Below, in pieces: positions 61,435-64,000 of a stretch of 64,000 nucleotides of DNA; the first letter of the stretch is position 1, and each line of letters opens with the position of its first letter. The stretch spans positions 1 through 64,000 of the forward strand of contig CAZVQC010000003.1 of the NCBI GenBank assembly GCA_964629225.1. The letters run 5' to 3'. This stretch comes from RUG14199 sp964629225 (lineage in GTDB: Bacteria; Bacillota; Clostridia; Oscillospirales; CAG-272). Below the pieces are notes generated by a model that ran no database searches, was not told the origin of the DNA, and saw only the letters and a program-made list of their open reading frames with translations. Position numbers and translations under genes: made by a program.

Positions 61435-61464
61435 TTATTGTTGCCCCCGATAGCAGTTTTATGC
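61435..61464 (-). promoter_or_regulatory. Sigma-F-type promoter of the M23 gene
   Basis: On the minus strand GCATA (61460-61464) is 14 bp upstream of GGCAACAATAA (61435-61445), which fits GGNNANANTNV at every fixed position. The start site would be about 20 nt before the ATG. Confidence 0.65.
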
Positions 61465-61581
61465 AAGGATGAAGAAAAATGCCTGAAAAAGAAAAAGCCC
61501 TCACACCGAGGGGAGGACGGAAGGTCTTCAAAAAAGCTGCCGTTGCCGGGTCATCCCCCACTCAAGCGGCGAAAAGAGCGG

Positions 61582-61607
61582 ACAAAAAAGGCGGGTCGCC
61601 CCGCCTT
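61582..61607 (-). terminator. Terminator of the GNAT gene
   Basis: On the minus strand AAGGCGGG-GCGA-CCCGCCTT is followed by TTTT, 21 bp beyond the stop. Confidence 0.88.
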
Positions 61608-61628
61608 TCCGTTTTTGTTGGATCGTTC

Positions 61629-62816
61629 TCAGACCCCGTCGGCTCCGCCGATGCGGAATGAGATGGGGAACCACTGTCCGAGGACAGCAGGCACCGAAAC
61701 ACCGGAATGCCCCGCTCCGAGGAAGAGCCTTACCGCCTCAAGGCCGTCAAGTCTCACGGCATCCCTCTCCGCTCCGAGAGTCACTTCACAATGACCGTCC
61801 TTTACGGTGACCGTGAAGGCGCAGCCCGAGTCGGTAATAACGAATGAAGCCTTCCCGTCAACGAGTCCCTCCCGCTTCTCCTTTGCCGAAAGAAGAACGG
61901 AGAGGAAACGTGGATAGTCGAAAATCCGATACATTCCGCAGTTTCCGATGATGATGTCCTCGGAGATCTTTGAAAGGCAGGAATACTGTTCGGAATCGAA
62001 AAATGACACGTTATAAAAGACCGTATGACCCGCTCCGCTGAGCCTGACTATGTCACAAAGCACCTCGGAAACGGGAACGTGGGGCAAAAGCACCAGCTCA
62101 TGGATCGCATTGCAAGCCCCGTCTGTGAGACACCAGCCGCAAAAGCTTCCGTCCTTGGTTATCACCCTCGGCACGTTCTCCCAAGAGGTGAGCACGTCAT
62201 AGAGGTGCCCACGGTCCCTTTCAAAAGAGATATCAAGGCTTCCGTGGAGGGCGGCGATCTTTGAAAGTGATCCGGCATCGTCACCGGAAAGCGGTGAGAT
62301 AACGTAGCCGAAGGTCTTCCCCTTGCCGAAAACACAGTCCGCATTGCGGTTTGTGAGAACGAACCTTGCGGACACTCCGCCGGGAGCGAATCCGAAGTGC
62401 TCGTAGCGCTGTCTCAACCCACCGAGATATGAGAACACGGCGCCGCTCTTCTCGATATAAGAGAGTGCCTCACCGAGAAGGGACTTCATCAATCCCCACC
62501 CACGGTACTCCGGGTCAACCCCGACGGTGCCGATGCCGGCGTAGGGGATCCTTTCACCGAAAACGGTGACGGTATTTTCAAAGACACCGACAATGGCGAC
62601 TATCTTGCCGTCCCGTTCGGTATCCCTCGTGATAAAATGGCACTTTCCCGTGTCGGCACCGTCACCGTAGAGTTTCGGAAGCAGGCGGCAAAAATAGCCC
62701 TCGTCAAAGCTCACGGTGCCGTCCTCGGCGGTCTTGCAGGTGAAAATGAGATCCGACTCACGGCGTATCTCCTCAAAGTCCGCTCTGCCGGCTCTCTCCG
62801 TTATGAATCTTTCCAT
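61629..62816 (-). CDS. GNAT family N-acetyltransferase (Eis-like)
   Basis: A 395-residue acetyltransferase with the CoA-binding motif VDPEYRGWGLMKSLLGEAL and the block GGLRQRYEHFGFAPGG, as in Eis-type enzymes with a second GNAT-like and an SCP2-like C-terminal part. The acceptor is unknown. GGAGG lies 4 nt before the ATG. It follows the oxidoreductase gene by 11 bp. Confidence 0.88.
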   Translation of the reverse strand: MERFITERAGRADFEEIRRESDLIFTCKTAEDGTVSFDEGYFCRLLPKLYGDGADTGKCHFITRDTERDGKIVAIVGVFENTVTVFGERIPYAGIGTVGVDPEYRGWGLMKSLLGEALSYIEKSGAVFSYLGGLRQRYEHFGFAPGGVSARFVLTNRNADCVFGKGKTFGYVISPLSGDDAGSLSKIAALHGSLDISFERDRGHLYDVLTSWENVPRVITKDGSFCGWCLTDGACNAIHELVLLPHVPVSEVLCDIVRLSGAGHTVFYNVSFFDSEQYSCLSKISEDIIIGNCGMYRIFDYPRFLSVLLSAKEKREGLVDGKASFVITDSGCAFTVTVKDGHCEVTLGAERDAVRLDGLEAVRLFLGAGHSGVSVPAVLGQWFPISFRIGGADGV

Positions 62817-62827
62817 AGTTCCTCCGA

Positions 62828-63763
62828 TCAAAGGGAATTCAGCGCTTCAAGAACGCTTTCAAGCTCTTCGGACTTCACTATATCACAGTCGACTCCCTTC
62901 TTGACGCAGTCCGCAAAGTATTTTATCTCCTCAGCGTAGGCGTTGCTCTTGGGGATGGCTCCGCCGCCGTCGGCAGTACCGGATACCGTCACGGGCATCT
63001 TGCCCACTTCGCACACCGTCACCTTGCCGTCCTTGAACTCCACGATGCCCGTCTCAAAGACGAAACGATAGCCGAAAGTGAAGGGGTAGGTGGCAGCGTA
63101 CCAGGCGGATTCGCACTGAACGGTGAAGTCCTTGAAACCGTAGCGGACGTTGACGTAGTCCTGTCCCTCACTGCGAACTCTCACCGGATCGCATTTGACG
63201 GGAGCGCCGAAGGCAAAGACCAAAAAGTCAAGGTCGTGGATGTGAAGATCGAAGGGGACATAGCCACTCCTCTTCTCGTCTCTCATCCAACCGTCCCAGG
63301 ACCAACCGGGACAGGTGGCAAGGCGGTGCATCTCCCCGAAAAGGAGCTTTCCGTATTTTCCGCTCTCATACGTCTCCTTGAGGAAGAGATATTCCGGCCA
63401 AAAGCGCACCACGTGAGCCACCATAAAGCGCACTCCGTTCCGACGTGCCGCCTCGTAGATGACGGAAACGTCCTCCTTTTTCAGAGAGACGGGCTTTTCG
63501 CAGATGACGTGGAGTCCCGCATCCATGGCTCTCACCGAATACTCGGCGTGAAGATAGGTGGGAAGGCAGATATCAACTGCGTCAAGATCCGCCTCGGCTA
63601 TCATGGTCTCAAAATCGTTGTAGTGGGGGATGTCCGGATATCTTTCCATCATCTCGCTTCGAATGTCGCAAAGTGCCGCCACCTCGGCATCCTCCACCGC
63701 TCTCCAAGCGGCAATGTGGGAGCCGCTGATACCGCCGACCCCGAGAATTCCTACTCTTATCAT
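62828..63763 (-). CDS. Gfo/Idh/MocA family oxidoreductase
   Basis: A 311-residue NAD(P)-dependent sugar dehydrogenase. The nucleotide-binding motif is VGILGVGGISGSHIAAW, and the EKPVSLKKEDV motif contains the catalytic Lys. The downstream HIHDLDFLVFAFG suits inositol- or sugar-type members. It overlaps the stop of the upstream isomerase gene (ATGA), suggesting a sugar catabolic pair. Confidence 0.93.
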   Translation of the reverse strand: MIRVGILGVGGISGSHIAAWRAVEDAEVAALCDIRSEMMERYPDIPHYNDFETMIAEADLDAVDICLPTYLHAEYSVRAMDAGLHVICEKPVSLKKEDVSVIYEAARRNGVRFMVAHVVRFWPEYLFLKETYESGKYGKLLFGEMHRLATCPGWSWDGWMRDEKRSGYVPFDLHIHDLDFLVFAFGAPVKCDPVRVRSEGQDYVNVRYGFKDFTVQCESAWYAATYPFTFGYRFVFETGIVEFKDGKVTVCEVGKMPVTVSGTADGGGAIPKSNAYAEEIKYFADCVKKGVDCDIVKSEELESVLEALNSL

Positions 63764-64000
63764 TTTTCCGCCTCCGCTTTTGCTTTTTCTATCATGGAGA
63801 GAAGGTAGTCACGGGCGGCGACTATTGCCTCCGGCTCGTCCCCTATCTCCCTCTCTATCGTAACGTGGGAATCGTAGCCAAGCTCCAAAAGCTTCTTAAA
63901 GAAGGCGGCAAAGTCCACTTTTCCCTCTCCTATGGTCACCTCACGGCCGAGAGAGTGGCCGTCCGTGGGATAAAAGCCGTCCTTGGCATGGATATTTCGA
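63760..64000 (-). CDS. Sugar phosphate isomerase/epimerase, truncated by the window edge
   Basis: Only the last 80 codons are in the window. The end has NIHAKDGFYPTDGHSLGREV and VTIGEGKVDFAAFFKKLLE, then DSHVTIEREIGDEPEAIVA, the C-terminal metal-site and product-release part of xylose isomerase-like TIM barrels. It is coupled to the Gfo/Idh/MocA gene. The true start is beyond position 64000. Confidence 0.88.
   Translation of the reverse strand, partial: RNIHAKDGFYPTDGHSLGREVTIGEGKVDFAAFFKKLLELGYDSHVTIEREIGDEPEAIVAARDYLLSMIEKAKAEAEK

Overview
The window looks like a chromosomal segment of an endospore-forming member of the Bacillota, class Clostridia, most likely an uncultured gut-type lineage. 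The evidence is a sporulation set (spo0A, the spoIIGA/sigE pair, a SpoIIQ-like M23 protein behind a SigF-like promoter), HPr kinase, a dgt-dnaG-rpoD macromolecular-synthesis block, and many SigA promoters with exact 17-bp spacing. GC content is fairly high (estimated by eye in the mid to upper 50s percent). Two runs of 100 Ns mark scaffold gaps, and both fall inside tandem repeats. No rRNA, tRNA, CRISPR, prophage or transposase was seen.

Layout. 0-3.3 kb: polar amino acid ABC importer (binding protein, permease, ATPase; minus strand) with a repeat block between the binding protein and the permease. 3.9-6.2 kb: spoIIGA and sigE, separated and flanked by repeats. 6.2-10.3 kb: rpmE, then hflX, yigZ-like, trmK and nif3-like genes, tightly spaced or overlapping. 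11-19 kb (minus): orphan solute-binding lipoprotein, two tandem primary-type sigma factors, dnaG, dgt. 20-28.6 kb (minus): capsule/exopolysaccharide genes downstream of ileS. 28.9-35.6 kb: mreB/mbl, then a Gld-like ABC system with a DUF4340 partner, and a YhcH-family gene. 35.9-44.2 kb (minus): GHL10-like glycosidase, amino-acid racemase, DUF3810 protease, UDP-GlcNAc 2-epimerase, GH94-like phosphorylase, HPr kinase. 44.5-45.5 kb: three small uncharacterised genes. 45.8-53.4 kb: PrsA-like foldase, DUF1015, ABC exporter, aspartate kinase, HIT protein, FkbM-type methyltransferase. 53.8-57.1 kb: ThyX-like protein and a cad-type metal efflux operon. 57.3-61.4 kb: flippase, DUF896 protein, spo0A, SpoIIQ-like. 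61.6-64 kb: GNAT, Gfo/Idh/MocA and a truncated sugar isomerase.

The most unusual content is non-coding. At least seven intergenic regions carry a modular repeat built on a long hairpin: a purine-rich arm, a T-run/A-run core and a complementary pyrimidine-rich arm. About 22 copies were counted by eye. The arm sequences differ between copies but stay complementary, which is the pattern expected if a folded structure is selected. A second family consists of short tandem arrays (about 20-23 bp, or about 54 bp) sharing an ACCGA core, found upstream of genes including spo0A and hprK. A third, 188-bp, element occurs once on each side of spoIIGA.

The most notable coding observations are the tandem RpoD pair, in which the longer copy has lost two residues used for -10 recognition; a spoIIGA gene that appears to start at ACG; and a metal efflux operon whose metal-binding domain is a separate gene behind an SmtB/CadC-type operator. 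All calls come from reading the sequence; no database search was run.
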